Shown: positions 51,295-60,373, counted from the stretch's first letter. The stretch: 64,000 bases of DNA from Microbispora siamensis (GCF_016863095.1 NZ_BOOF01000007.1:1-64000), one strand, 5' to 3'. Numbers and translations are program-made. Notes: a model not told the origin generated them from the letters alone.

Positions 51295-52278
51295 TCAGCC
51301 CTTGACGAGCGCTCGCACCTCCCCCGCGATGCGATCGGCGTCCGGCAGCAGCGCCTGCGCCAGGATCGGCGCGGCCGGCATCCGGACATCGGGCGCCCCC
51401 ACCCGGATGGGCGGCGCCAGCAGCGGGACGCCCGCCCCGGCGACCCGCGCCACGACCTCGGCCCCGAACCCGCCGGTCACGTTGGCCTCGTGGACCACCG
51501 CGAGCCTGCCCGTACGGCCGGCGCTCGCGAGCACGGCCTCGGTGTCGAACGGGTTGAGCCAGGGCGTCTCCAGCACCTCCACCTCGATGCCGTCGGCGGC
51601 CAGCGCCTCGGCCGCGTCGAGCACCCGCGCGGTCATCGCGCCCCAGGCGACCACCGTGACGTCGGAGCCGTGACGGCGCACCCGCGCCCCGCCCATGGGC
51701 TGGACCGGGCCGCCGACCGTCACCTCCTCCTTGGCGCCGAAGTAGAGGGTCCTGTTCTCGATGACGAGGACCGGGTCGTCGCAGTGCACCGCGGTCACGA
51801 GCAGGTCGTAGGCGTCCTGCGGCGTGGACGGCATGCACACCCGCAGCCCGGGGACGTGCAGGAACAGCGCCTCCAGGCACTGCGAGTGCTGGGCGCACGC
51901 GCCCGGGGCGTTGCCCTGCTGGGTGCGGATCGTCATCGGCGCCGTCAGCCGGCCGCCGGAGACGTAGCGGACGTTGGCCGCCTGGTTCACGATCTGGTCG
52001 AGCGCCACCAGCGAGAAGTCGGCCCACATGATCTCGACGATCGGGCGGCGGCCCATCATCGCCGCGCCCACGGCGCTGCCCAGGATGGCCGACTCGCTGA
52101 TCGGCGTGTCGAAGGCCCGGTCGCCGAACTGCTTGCGCAGCCCGCGGGTGACGCCGAACACGCCTCCGGGGAGGCCGACGTCCTCGCCGTACACGAGGGT
52201 CTCGGGCAGCTCCGCCATGAGGCGGTGCAGCGCGGCGTTGACGGCCTCGCCGTAGTTGAGCTTGCGGGTCTCAGGCAT
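51295..52278 (-). CDS. Thiamine-diphosphate-dependent dehydrogenase E1 component, beta subunit
   Basis: 327-residue protein like the beta subunits of pyruvate, branched-chain 2-oxoacid or acetoin dehydrogenase E1: LNYGEAVNAALHRLMAELPETLVYGEDVGLPGGVFGVTRGL, DTPISESAILGSAVGAAMMG, GAQHSQ-like CAQHSQCLEALFLHVPGLRV and MPSTPQDAYDLL. It overlaps the alpha gene by 8 bp. No E2 (lipoyl) or E3 gene follows in this window, so it may use the cell's common E2/E3 or act without them. Confidence 0.93.
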   Translation of the reverse strand: MPETRKLNYGEAVNAALHRLMAELPETLVYGEDVGLPGGVFGVTRGLRKQFGDRAFDTPISESAILGSAVGAAMMGRRPIVEIMWADFSLVALDQIVNQAANVRYVSGGRLTAPMTIRTQQGNAPGACAQHSQCLEALFLHVPGLRVCMPSTPQDAYDLLVTAVHCDDPVLVIENRTLYFGAKEEVTVGGPVQPMGGARVRRHGSDVTVVAWGAMTARVLDAAEALAADGIEVEVLETPWLNPFDTEAVLASAGRTGRLAVVHEANVTGGFGAEVVARVAGAGVPLLAPPIRVGAPDVRMPAAPILAQALLPDADRIAGEVRALVKG

Positions 52279-53218
52279 AGAGGTGCTCCCTCGCGGTCGC
52301 GGGGTCGGCGAACGGCGCGGCCAGCGCCGCCGCGGCGGCGGTCTCCATCTCGGCTCTCGCGCGGGCCTCGACCGCGTCGACCTCGTCGGCCGGCACCCCG
52401 TCGGCGAGCAGGCCCGCGCGCAGCCGGGCGATCGGCTCCCGCGCCCTGATCCGGTCCATCTCGCCCGGCTTGCGATAGTTCTCCGCGTCACCGATGTAGT
52501 GACCGACGATGCGCTCGGTCATGCACTCCAGCAGCGTCGGGCCGCCGTTCTCCTTGGCGACCTCCAGCGCGTCGCGCACGTGGAAGCGGACGGCCTCCAC
52601 GTCGTTGCCGTCGATGCGGTAGCCCGGCATGCCGTACGCCGCCGCGCGGTCGGCGAGCCTGCTCGTGCGGACCATGTCGGCGATCGGGGTCAGCTCGGAG
52701 TAGCGGTTGTTCTCGCAGACGAAGACCACGGGCAGGGAGAAGGCGGCGGCGAAGTTCATCGCCTCGTGCACCGCGCCCTGGTTCATCGCGCCGTCGCCGA
52801 ACACGGTGACCGCGGCCCGGTTGGAGCCGTCGTAGCGGCCGGCCAGCGCCGCGCCGCAGGCGATCGGGGCGCCCGCGCCGACGATCGAGTTCTCCCCGTG
52901 GAAGCCGTACTCCGCGGCGGTGAAGTAGGCCGATCCTCCCCTGCCGCCGTTGACGCCGGTCTCCCGGCCGAGCAACTCGGCGAACATCCGCTCGGCGGGG
53001 ACGCCCCTGGCGAGGGCCCAGCCGTGTCCCCGGTAGGTCGCGAACAGCGCGTCCTCGGGCTCCAGCACGTCGCAGGCGCCGACCGGGATCGCCTCCTGCC
53101 CGATGCACAGGTGGACGGACCCGACGATCGGACCCGCGAGGCGCAGCTCCCGCACCTTCTCCTCGAAGGCGCGCACGCGCCACATCGCCAGCAGATCCGC
53201 AAGCCGTCGCTCGCTCAT
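52271..53218 (-). CDS. Thiamine-diphosphate-dependent dehydrogenase E1 component, alpha subunit
   Basis: 315-residue alpha subunit with the thiamine diphosphate motif GDGAMNQGAVHEAMNFAAAFSLPVVFVCENN, GGRGGSAYF and HGENSIVGAGAPIACGAALA. It overlaps the lyase stop by 4 bp (ATGA) and the beta start, so all are translationally coupled. The substrate could be pyruvate, acetoin or a sugar-derived 2-oxoacid; the surrounding catabolic genes favour the last but cannot decide. Confidence 0.94.
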   Translation of the reverse strand: MSERRLADLLAMWRVRAFEEKVRELRLAGPIVGSVHLCIGQEAIPVGACDVLEPEDALFATYRGHGWALARGVPAERMFAELLGRETGVNGGRGGSAYFTAAEYGFHGENSIVGAGAPIACGAALAGRYDGSNRAAVTVFGDGAMNQGAVHEAMNFAAAFSLPVVFVCENNRYSELTPIADMVRTSRLADRAAAYGMPGYRIDGNDVEAVRFHVRDALEVAKENGGPTLLECMTERIVGHYIGDAENYRKPGEMDRIRAREPIARLRAGLLADGVPADEVDAVEARARAEMETAAAAALAAPFADPATAREHLYA

Positions 53219-54585
53219 TCGCCGGACTCCTCGTTGTCGTGGTCCATGGTTGCCTCGCCGCGCCATCCCGCGAGCGCGGCCACGCAGACCGCCTCGGCGT
53301 CGCCGACGTACGACTCGGGGGGCAGCGGCAGCGCGCCGAGCGTGGCCAGGTCGTCGGGACCCGCCACCTCGCGCAGCGTGTCGACCAGCGCGCCGCGCCG
53401 GGCCCGCGCCTCCTGCGCCGCCTGGTAGACGAGGTCGTGCGCCCGCTCCCGGCCGAGCGCCGGGGCCAGGCGCATCATGTACGCCTCCGCCATGATGAGC
53501 CCGCCCTCCGCGTCGAGGTTGGCCCGCATGGCGTCGGGGAAGACGCGCAGCCCCTCGGCCACCTCGGCGGCCGTGGCGAGCGCACCGGCGGCCAGCTCGG
53601 CCAGCAGCGGGACGGCGTACCACTCGATCTGCCACTCGCCCGCGGCCCGCTCGTGGCCGGCCTCCATCGCCCGGAACAGGGCCGAGCTGAGCGCTCCGGC
53701 CGTGCCCGACATGCCGATGACGGCCTCGCAGCCGATCGGGTTGGCCTTCTGCGGCATCGTCGACGAAGCGCCGCGGTGGTGCCCGCCCGCCTCGCGCACC
53801 TCGCCGACCTCGGTGCGGGACAGGTCCACCACCTCGCGGGCGAACCGGGCGGCGGTGGCCGCGACGCTCGCGCAGGTGACGCCGAACTCGGCGATGCCGT
53901 CACGGGCCACGTGCCAGGGCACGGCGGCGGCCGCGAGGCCGAGCCGTACGGCCATGCCCTTCCTGACCTGGGCCGCCTGCTCGCCCATGGCGGCGGAGGT
54001 GCCTCCGGCGCCGAAGAGCGAGACGACGCGGACCCGGCGCGCGGCCGCCCTGACCCGATCGCGCTGACGGGTGAGCTCCGCCAGCAGCACCGCGAGCTTC
54101 GCCCCGAACGTCGTGGGCACGGCCTGCTGGGCGTGGGTGCGGGCGGCGATCACGGTCGCCGCGTGCTCCTCGACCAGCCGGGCGAGAGTGTCCCCGAACG
54201 CGCCGAGCAGCGCGGCGAGCCGGTCCAGGGCCTCGCCCATCTGCAGAGCCACGCCGCTGTCCATGATGTCCTGGGTGGTCGCGCCGTAGTGGACGCGGCC
54301 GTTCGGCCCCTCGGGCAGCGCCGCGGCGATCATGCGGACCAGCGGCAGGATCGGGTAGCCGACGTTCACCGCCTCCCGCCACAGGCGCTCGACGTCGACG
54401 TTGTCCAGCACGCAGGCGCCGGTGATGGCGTCGGCGTCGGCGGCGGTGATCACACCGGCGTCGGCCTGCGCCTGCGCCAGGGCGGCCTCGACCCGCAGCC
54501 AGGCGAGCACGGTCCGCTCGGCCGAGAAGATCGTCGCCATCCCGGCGTCGCCGAACAGCTCCGGCAGGAGCTTGAAGGTCTGCAT
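53215..54585 (-). CDS. Lyase of the aspartase/fumarase superfamily (3-carboxymuconate cycloisomerase/adenylosuccinate lyase-like)
   Basis: 456-residue lyase. Signature loop SSTMPQKANPIG (about residues 270-281), GATTQDIMDSG (about 100) and ARTHAQQAVPTTFGAKLA (about 155) are the three conserved regions. In length and sequence it is closest in feel to PcaB/PurB-like enzymes; the substrate is a guess. ATG 54585 lies two bases after the SDR stop. Its place between an SDR and an E1 enzyme is not typical of aromatic pathways. Confidence 0.92.
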   Translation of the reverse strand: MQTFKLLPELFGDAGMATIFSAERTVLAWLRVEAALAQAQADAGVITAADADAITGACVLDNVDVERLWREAVNVGYPILPLVRMIAAALPEGPNGRVHYGATTQDIMDSGVALQMGEALDRLAALLGAFGDTLARLVEEHAATVIAARTHAQQAVPTTFGAKLAVLLAELTRQRDRVRAAARRVRVVSLFGAGGTSAAMGEQAAQVRKGMAVRLGLAAAAVPWHVARDGIAEFGVTCASVAATAARFAREVVDLSRTEVGEVREAGGHHRGASSTMPQKANPIGCEAVIGMSGTAGALSSALFRAMEAGHERAAGEWQIEWYAVPLLAELAAGALATAAEVAEGLRVFPDAMRANLDAEGGLIMAEAYMMRLAPALGRERAHDLVYQAAQEARARRGALVDTLREVAGPDDLATLGALPLPPESYVGDAEAVCVAALAGWRGEATMDHDNEESGE

Positions 54586-54587
54586 GG

Positions 54588-55346
54588 TCAGTCCATCTCC
54601 AGTCCGCCGTCGACGTTGAGCGCCTGGCCGGTGACGAACGAGGCGAGGTCGCTGGCCAGGAACAGCACCGCCGCGGCGATCTCCTCGGGCCGGCCGGGCC
54701 GCCGCAGCGGCGACCGGTCGCTCACCTCCTGGAGATACCGGGCGCCGGCGTCGGGGCCGAAGTGCTCGTCGCGGTCGGCCATGATCTCGTCCCACATGCG
54801 GGTGAGGATGACCCCGGGGCAGACCGCGTTGACGCGCACCGGGGCGAGCGCGAGCGCCGCCGACTTCGTCAGCGACAGCAGGGCCGTCTTGGTGGCCGAG
54901 TAGTGCGCCGCGTTCGGCCGTCCCGACCGGGCGGCGACCGAGGCCAGGGTGACGATCGACCCGCTCCCCTGCTCCACCATGCGCCGCCCGGCCGCCTGGG
55001 TGAGCCAGAACGTGCCGTTCAGGTTCACGTCGACGATCCTGCGCCACTCGTCCGCCTCGACCTCGAGCAGCGGGGTCGTCCGCATGATGCCGGCGCAGTT
55101 CACCAGGACGTCGACGCGGTCGAGGCCGTCCACCAGCGCCCTGGCCTGGCCGGGGTCGGTGATGTCGGCCGCGCGGGCCTCCGCCCCGACGGCGGCCGCG
55201 GCCTCGGCCAGCCGCGGCCCCTCCAGGTCGGACAGCACCACGCTCGCGCCGGCGTCCGCGAGCGCCCTGGCGCACGCGACGCCGAGCCCTCCCGCTCCCC
55301 CGGTCACGAGCGCCGTGCGCCCGCTCAGGTCGATAGTGACTGCCAT
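54588..55346 (-). CDS. SDR family dehydrogenase, first gene of the LacI-regulated catabolic unit
   Basis: 252-residue short-chain dehydrogenase: TGGAGGLG, VLVNCAGIM, catalytic YSATK and FVTGQALNVDGG. It resembles sugar/polyol dehydrogenases of the sorbitol or fucose type. The ATG at 55346 is preceded by GGGAG; a longer frame to 55448 is not family sequence. Two LacI-type operators lie 99 and 153 bp upstream. The lyase gene follows after two bases. Confidence 0.92.
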   Translation of the reverse strand: MAVTIDLSGRTALVTGGAGGLGVACARALADAGASVVLSDLEGPRLAEAAAAVGAEARAADITDPGQARALVDGLDRVDVLVNCAGIMRTTPLLEVEADEWRRIVDVNLNGTFWLTQAAGRRMVEQGSGSIVTLASVAARSGRPNAAHYSATKTALLSLTKSAALALAPVRVNAVCPGVILTRMWDEIMADRDEHFGPDAGARYLQEVSDRSPLRRPGRPEEIAAAVLFLASDLASFVTGQALNVDGGLEMD

Positions 55347-55444
55347 CCCCGATGGTCTCCCTTGGTTCTGTGTCCCGGTCGCGTCCCGGTGGCCGTGCGG
55401 CGGGATCGGAACGGGCCTCGTACGCCACCCGTCCGCCGCACTCG

Positions 55445-55456
55445 TCAAACGATTGA
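55445..55456. promoter_or_regulatory. LacI-type operator O3, TCAAACGATTGA
   Basis: A 12-bp palindrome with one mismatched pair and central CG, 99 bp before the SDR start. Its reverse complement is the consensus TCAATCGTTTGA. Confidence 0.75.
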
Positions 55457-55498
55457 CCAGACCATAGCAGCGGCCTCACAAACCGGACAAGAGGTTGG

Positions 55499-55510
55499 TC
55501 AATCGTTTTT
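55499..55510. promoter_or_regulatory. LacI-type operator O4, TCAATCGTTTTT
   Basis: 10 of 12 bases match the consensus. It lies exactly 54 bp from O3, about five helical turns, so the pair could bind a looped or stacked repressor. Confidence 0.5.
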
Positions 55511-55614
55511 CTTGTGCCCCTAAAGAGGGGGATACGGAGCCGTGCGGCGCCGCGATCACGACGTCTTCCGCATCAAGCGCCCGCTGATCCCTCGCAGGTG
55601 GTAAATGAAGCGGC

Positions 55615-55848
55615 ATGTGGTCACGAGGCGAGAAGAACAAGCCCGAGAAGGTGGAACCTCCGGTCACCCCCTGCCCCGACTGCGACGGGCAGCGCGTGCG
55701 CGCGAACGTCTCCAGCGAGATGGACCTGCGCAGGGGAGGCCGCTACGTGAGCGACATCGCCGGATCGGTCTGCCTGAGCTGCGGCCGTCTCTTCCTTTAC
55801 GCGGTCGACATAGAGGAGGTGCGCCGGCGCTTCGCCCCGCCGGCGTGA
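55615..55848 (+). CDS. Small zinc-ribbon protein
   Basis: 77 residues with two Cys-x2-Cys pairs (CPDC at about residue 20 and CLSC at about 53), a treble-clef or rubredoxin-like zinc ribbon. The stretch SSEMDLRRGGRYVSDIAGSVCLSCGRLFLYAVDIEEVRRRF resembles small actinomycete proteins annotated as nucleic-acid-binding zinc ribbons. Function unknown. It is divergent from the catabolic unit and convergent with the oxidoreductase gene. Confidence 0.78.
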   Translation: MWSRGEKNKPEKVEPPVTPCPDCDGQRVRANVSSEMDLRRGGRYVSDIAGSVCLSCGRLFLYAVDIEEVRRRFAPPA

Positions 55849-55875
55849 CCGGCGTCAGGAGCCTTTCGGCCGGGG

Positions 55876-57645
55876 TCAGCGCCAGCCGAGTTCGGCGTGG
55901 AAGGCGTCGAGCGCTCCCGCGAAGTCCTCGCGGGCCAGCCGCGCCCCCGCGTACGGCCCGGCCGTGATCGGCTCGTCGTGCAACCGGGCCGGCAGCGCGT
56001 CGGGCCCGCCGCCCTCGCGCAGCGCGTACGCGCGCATCAGGTCGAGCCGCGCGGCGCCCGCCGCGAGCAGGTCGCCCAGCGTGCACCCGACCCCGGAGAC
56101 GGCCGTGACCAGCGCCGTCAGGTGGTCGAGCGTCAGCGGCCTGGTCGGCGAGGAGGCGAACAGGCAGATGTTCCACGCGTCGAGGGCGCTCCACAGGCGC
56201 AGCAGGCGCGCCGTGCGCCGCCCGCGTTCGGCGTCGAGCAGGCCGACCGGCGCGGGCTCGGCGCCGATCCGCGCCGCCTCCGGCAGGCAGTAGGCGAGCG
56301 CGCCTCCGGGTTCGAAGTCCAGGTCGTGCTCCAGCGCGTCGTAGCGCGGCCCGCCCGGCGCGGCGGCGTAGCCCAGCCCGAGGCCCGGCTGCACCCGCGG
56401 GTCGAAACACGGCACCTCGGCGCCCTTCACTGTCATCGCGTACGGCTCGGCATCGAGCTTGCCCGCGGCGCGGGCCGAGCCCTCGGCGAGCAGGTCGCCG
56501 AGCGCGCCGCTCCTGGTGGCGACGTCGCGGGCGAGCGCCGTCACCGCCGCCGCATCGCCGAAGGAGGGCCCTTCCGCGAGCAGGCCGCGGGCCGCGCACT
56601 CCATCGCGAAGGCGACCGTGCCGCCGAAGGAGACCTGGTCGAGGCCGAGGTCGTTGCACAGGGCGTTCAGCGCGAGCACCGCTCCGGTGTCGTCGATGCC
56701 GAGGTTCCAGCCCAGGGACGCGAACGCCTCCTGGCCGAGCCCTCCGGTCCTGCGCTCCGGCACGCCGAGCGGCGCGTAGGTCTTGAGGCAGTCGGTCGGG
56801 CAGCCGGGGCAGCTCCCGCTCGTGGCCACCGCGAGCCCGTCGTAGTCGGCCGGGGACGGAACCCGCAGCCCGCTGTCGCCGGTGTGGGAGAAGTTCCGCA
56901 CGCTCAGGTAGCCGGGCGCGGGCGGCTCCCCCGTCCAGGCGCCGAACCCCGGGTCGGCGTGCTGCCAGGCCGCGAGCGCGTTGCCGGGCATCGCGGCGCG
57001 GTAGAAGGCCGCGATCTCCGCCAGGGCGCGCGGGTCCGCCACGGCGGCCGGGGCGTCCCCCGCGCAGACGATCGCCTTGAGGTTCTTGGCGCCGAGCACC
57101 GCGCCGAGGCCGTATCGGGCCGCGGGGTAGGCGTAGTCGGTCACCACGCTCGCGTAGCGGACCAGCCTCTCCCCCGCCGGCCCGATGGCGGCGACGTGCG
57201 CGCCCTCCCCGTGCCGCGCGCGCAGCGCGTCCGTGGTGGCGGCGGTGCCGAGGCCACCCAGTTCCTCGGCCGGGTGGACGCTGATCCGGCCGTCCTCGAC
57301 CAGCAGGTACGACAACCGCTGCGCCCGGCCGGTGATCGCCAGCGCCTTGGCGCCCGCGCCGCGGATCCCGGCCGCGAACGGCCCGAGCGCGTGGGCCTCC
57401 CCCGCCACCCCGGTCAGCGGCGACTTGGCCAGGAACACCGCCTTCGCGAGCCCCGGCGCGGCCACCCCGCCGAGGATCCCGGCCGCGACGTACAGCAGGG
57501 CCCGGGGATCGTACGGGTCGAGCCCGGCGGGGGTGCGCTCGGTCAGCAGCCGCAGCCCGAGGATCGACCCGCCGAAGTGGCCGGTCTCGGCGGACCGATC
57601 CTCCCGCTCGACGGACCCGTCGGTGAGATCGACGACGAAGGGCAT
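55876..57645 (-). CDS. Aldehyde ferredoxin oxidoreductase
   Basis: 589-residue member of the tungsten/molybdenum AOR family, which oxidises aldehydes to carboxylic acids with ferredoxin. The first domain has GLRLLTERTPAGLDPYDPRALLYVAAGIL, VFLAKSPLTGVAGEAHALG and the family's YASVVTDYAYPAARYGLGAVLGAKNLKAIV; the iron-sulfur ligands are in SCPGCPTDCLK, with a further Cys in VGCTLGDLL. Length is normal. The ATG at 57645 has GAGGAG eight bases upstream; a GTG at 57654 is the alternative. No cofactor gene is next to it. Confidence 0.9.
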   Translation of the reverse strand: MPFVVDLTDGSVEREDRSAETGHFGGSILGLRLLTERTPAGLDPYDPRALLYVAAGILGGVAAPGLAKAVFLAKSPLTGVAGEAHALGPFAAGIRGAGAKALAITGRAQRLSYLLVEDGRISVHPAEELGGLGTAATTDALRARHGEGAHVAAIGPAGERLVRYASVVTDYAYPAARYGLGAVLGAKNLKAIVCAGDAPAAVADPRALAEIAAFYRAAMPGNALAAWQHADPGFGAWTGEPPAPGYLSVRNFSHTGDSGLRVPSPADYDGLAVATSGSCPGCPTDCLKTYAPLGVPERRTGGLGQEAFASLGWNLGIDDTGAVLALNALCNDLGLDQVSFGGTVAFAMECAARGLLAEGPSFGDAAAVTALARDVATRSGALGDLLAEGSARAAGKLDAEPYAMTVKGAEVPCFDPRVQPGLGLGYAAAPGGPRYDALEHDLDFEPGGALAYCLPEAARIGAEPAPVGLLDAERGRRTARLLRLWSALDAWNICLFASSPTRPLTLDHLTALVTAVSGVGCTLGDLLAAGAARLDLMRAYALREGGGPDALPARLHDEPITAGPYAGARLAREDFAGALDAFHAELGWR

Positions 57646-58178
57646 CAGTGACACTCCTCACGAAGGGGGGCGATTGTGGCGGATAACCTACTCGCCCTCA
57701 TCGCGAGGCATCGACGCCCACCTCTACTCAACTCGGCAGACAGGGGGCCGGGGAGCTGTCGATCGCCCCGAGGCGATGCTCATAACCGCAATTCAGACGG
57801 CCCAGAGGATGGGAAACGGCCACTCTTTTCCTTGCGACAAATCGCCGATCACGCATTTCATCGGGTATATCCGAAAAAGATTCGCTACTCGCGGACACCC
57901 CTCATCGGCAGGAGGTGGCCGACTGTGGCCAGTCGAAAACTTGCCGTGAGTGCCCTATTTACATCTATTGGCTAACCAGTCACCATATGACCGTGGCCAC
58001 ACCCCCTCGCTGATCAACGGCTGCGCCGAAAATGTCACCGAGGTCGTCAACAAATGCAATTGGAATCCGATTGCGCCAACGAGGAGAGGGCTCCCGGGTG
58101 GCGCAGTCATAGAAATTCTGCACGGCCAGCAATCCCGAATTCGTTGTGGCATAACGCCACACCAGAAGGAATGACACC
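57646..58178. other. 533-bp gap, locally AT-rich, upstream of the surface protein gene
   Basis: No coding frame has normal codon use. Two hairpins are present: TGCGCCA/TGGCGCA (58072-58078, 58099-58105) and GTGGC-ATAAC-GCCAC (58146-58160), the second just before AGAAGGA, the ribosome-binding site of the next gene. The length and structure suggest a long 5' leader, but no riboswitch class is recognised. Confidence 0.45.
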
Positions 58179-60344
58179 GTGAGAACGACGCGAAGATTAC
58201 GGGCCGCCGTGTGCGTGGCGGCGGCCGGTGCAATGCTGATGGCCGGGGTGGGGACGGCGTTCGCCGCGCCCGGTGTCACCCCGGCGAACGTGACGCTGGA
58301 ACTGGCTCCGGGCGGATCGACGACGATCGCCAAGACTGTGTCCACTCCGGCGATCCCCCCCAAGCCGGATATCACGGTCCTGATCGACACAACGGGGAGC
58401 ATGGGCGGGGTCATCTCGAACGTGCGGACGAATGCGAACACCATCTTGTCCACCGTCGCTTCGGCGCAGCCGGACGCGCAGTTCGCGGTCGCCGAGTACA
58501 AGGACACGGCGGACGCGACGCCGTTCCGGGTGGCGCAGAACCTCACCGCCAACCAGACCGACGTCACCAACGGTCTCAACTCGCTGGTCGCGTCAGGCGG
58601 CGGCGACCTCCCCGAGGACGGCATCAACGGCCTGTTCCAGGTCGCGTCCGGGGCGGTCGGCTTCCGGCCGAACAGCTCTCGAATCGTGCTGCTGATCGGG
58701 GACGCCCCCAGCCATGACCCCAGCAACGGCCACACGCTGGCCAATGCGATCAGCGCCCTGCAGGCAGCCGACATCACCGTGCTCGCGTTCGACCTGGCCG
58801 GGCTGGACTCGACCGGGCAGGCGACCGCGATCACCAACGCCACAGGCGGACGGCTGTTCTCGGGCCTCAACTCCTCGGAGGTCAGCGACACCATCCTGGC
58901 GGCCCTGCACAACCTGCCGGTCACGGTCACCCACCAGCTGCGCAACTGCGATTCGAATCTGTCGGTGTCCCTGACCCCGGGCAGCCGGGCCGTGACCAGC
59001 GGTGACGATGCCACCTTCACCGAGACCGTCTCCGTCGGCGCCGGAGCCGCACCGGGAAGCACCCTTACCTGCAAGGTGGACTTCCTGCTCAACGGCGTCC
59101 TGTCACCAGGCTTCACCGAGACGATCAGTGAACACGTCCCGAAGGCGAGCCCATCGATCGCCACAACGCCGTCGGGCCAGGTGCCCGCGGGCGGGAACGT
59201 CTCGGATACGGCAACCCTGTCCGGTGGGTTCCACCCGACGGGCACCGTCAAATTCCAGCTGTTCGGACCCGGCGACACCGACTGCGCGACGCCCATCGAG
59301 ACTCGTACCGGGACGGTGTCGGGCAGCGGCACCGCCACGTCCGGGAACATCGCCGCGGGTGGAGTGGGAACCTATCGGTGGGTGGCCTCCTACAGCGGCG
59401 ACGACGCCAACAACCCGGTCACCTCCGACTGCGGCGACGAAGAGGTCGTGGTCGTCAAGGCCACCCCGGGCATCGCCACCACCCCGTCGGCCTCCGTGCC
59501 GGCCGGTGGCGCCGTGTCCGACACCGCCACCATCTCCGGCGGGTTCCACCCCACCGGTAGCGTCAAATTCCAGCTGTACGCCCCCGGCGACACCGACTGC
59601 ACGACGCCGATCGCCACCCGCACCGACGATTTGTCCGGCAGCGGCACCGCCGCATCCGGCAACGTGACCATCGGCGCGGCCGGCACCTACCGGTGGACCG
59701 CCACCTACAGCGGCGACGCCAACAACAACTCCGTCACCTCGCCGTGCAGCGAGGAACAGGTCACGGTCACGCCGCAGCGGCTGACCGGACGCGCCTACGG
59801 CCTGACCGCCGACGCCTCCCTGGCCGGCATCCAACTGGTCAACATCGCCCCCACTCCCGACACCGGCGACATCTCCACCACGTCGACCGGCACCACCTCG
59901 GTGCCCTGCACCGCCACCCTCAGCGGACTGATCAGCGCGCACGCCCTGTGCGCCCAGGTCGCCACCACTGAATTCCCCGGCAAATCCGTGGCCACCGCCT
60001 CCATCGACGACACCACCATCGGGATCACCGGAATCCCGGTGATCACCGTCAAGACCATCAAATCCAGCTCCACCACCACCTGCGCCGGATCCACCGGAAC
60101 CACCACGATCGCCTCTCTCAAGGTCGGCAACACGGTGGTCATCGCAGAACCCACCAATATCCAACCCAACACCACGGTGAACGTCGGCGTCGTCAAGCTC
60201 GTCCTCAACGAGCAGACCGCGTTCACCACCCCCGACAAGGGCCTGACCGTCAACGCCGTTCACATCACGGTCAACGCCCTCGGTCTGGCCAAGACCAACG
60301 TCGTCCTGGCCTCCGCCGAAAGCGATATCGGCAACTGCCCATAA
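58179..60344 (+). CDS. Secreted VWA-domain protein with two Ig-like repeats
   Basis: 721-residue exported protein. Signal peptide about 1-30. A von Willebrand A domain (about 65-260) has the MIDAS motif DITVLIDTTGSMGG, with VVLLIGDAPSHDP and ITVLAFDLAG. A spacer follows and then two about 95-residue Ig-like repeats, each with GGFHPTG(S/T)VKFQL and the pattern GDTDC(A/T)TPI. The last about 180 residues (RLTGRAYGLTADASLAGIQLVNIAPTPDTG) look like a choice-of-anchor-type domain. No LPXTG or membrane tail was seen. It starts at GTG 58179 with AGAAGGA upstream. It may be an adhesin or matrix protein. Confidence 0.85.
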   Translation: MRTTRRLRAAVCVAAAGAMLMAGVGTAFAAPGVTPANVTLELAPGGSTTIAKTVSTPAIPPKPDITVLIDTTGSMGGVISNVRTNANTILSTVASAQPDAQFAVAEYKDTADATPFRVAQNLTANQTDVTNGLNSLVASGGGDLPEDGINGLFQVASGAVGFRPNSSRIVLLIGDAPSHDPSNGHTLANAISALQAADITVLAFDLAGLDSTGQATAITNATGGRLFSGLNSSEVSDTILAALHNLPVTVTHQLRNCDSNLSVSLTPGSRAVTSGDDATFTETVSVGAGAAPGSTLTCKVDFLLNGVLSPGFTETISEHVPKASPSIATTPSGQVPAGGNVSDTATLSGGFHPTGTVKFQLFGPGDTDCATPIETRTGTVSGSGTATSGNIAAGGVGTYRWVASYSGDDANNPVTSDCGDEEVVVVKATPGIATTPSASVPAGGAVSDTATISGGFHPTGSVKFQLYAPGDTDCTTPIATRTDDLSGSGTAASGNVTIGAAGTYRWTATYSGDANNNSVTSPCSEEQVTVTPQRLTGRAYGLTADASLAGIQLVNIAPTPDTGDISTTSTGTTSVPCTATLSGLISAHALCAQVATTEFPGKSVATASIDDTTIGITGIPVITVKTIKSSSTTTCAGSTGTTTIASLKVGNTVVIAEPTNIQPNTTVNVGVVKLVLNEQTAFTTPDKGLTVNAVHITVNALGLAKTNVVLASAESDIGNCP

Positions 60345-60373
60345 CCCCACCCATCCGAACCCATCAACCGCAA

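Noticed and set aside
55664..57661. 665-codon minus-strand frame in another phase over the AOR gene
   Set aside because: No family motif; the AOR frame has cysteine ligands and family segments.
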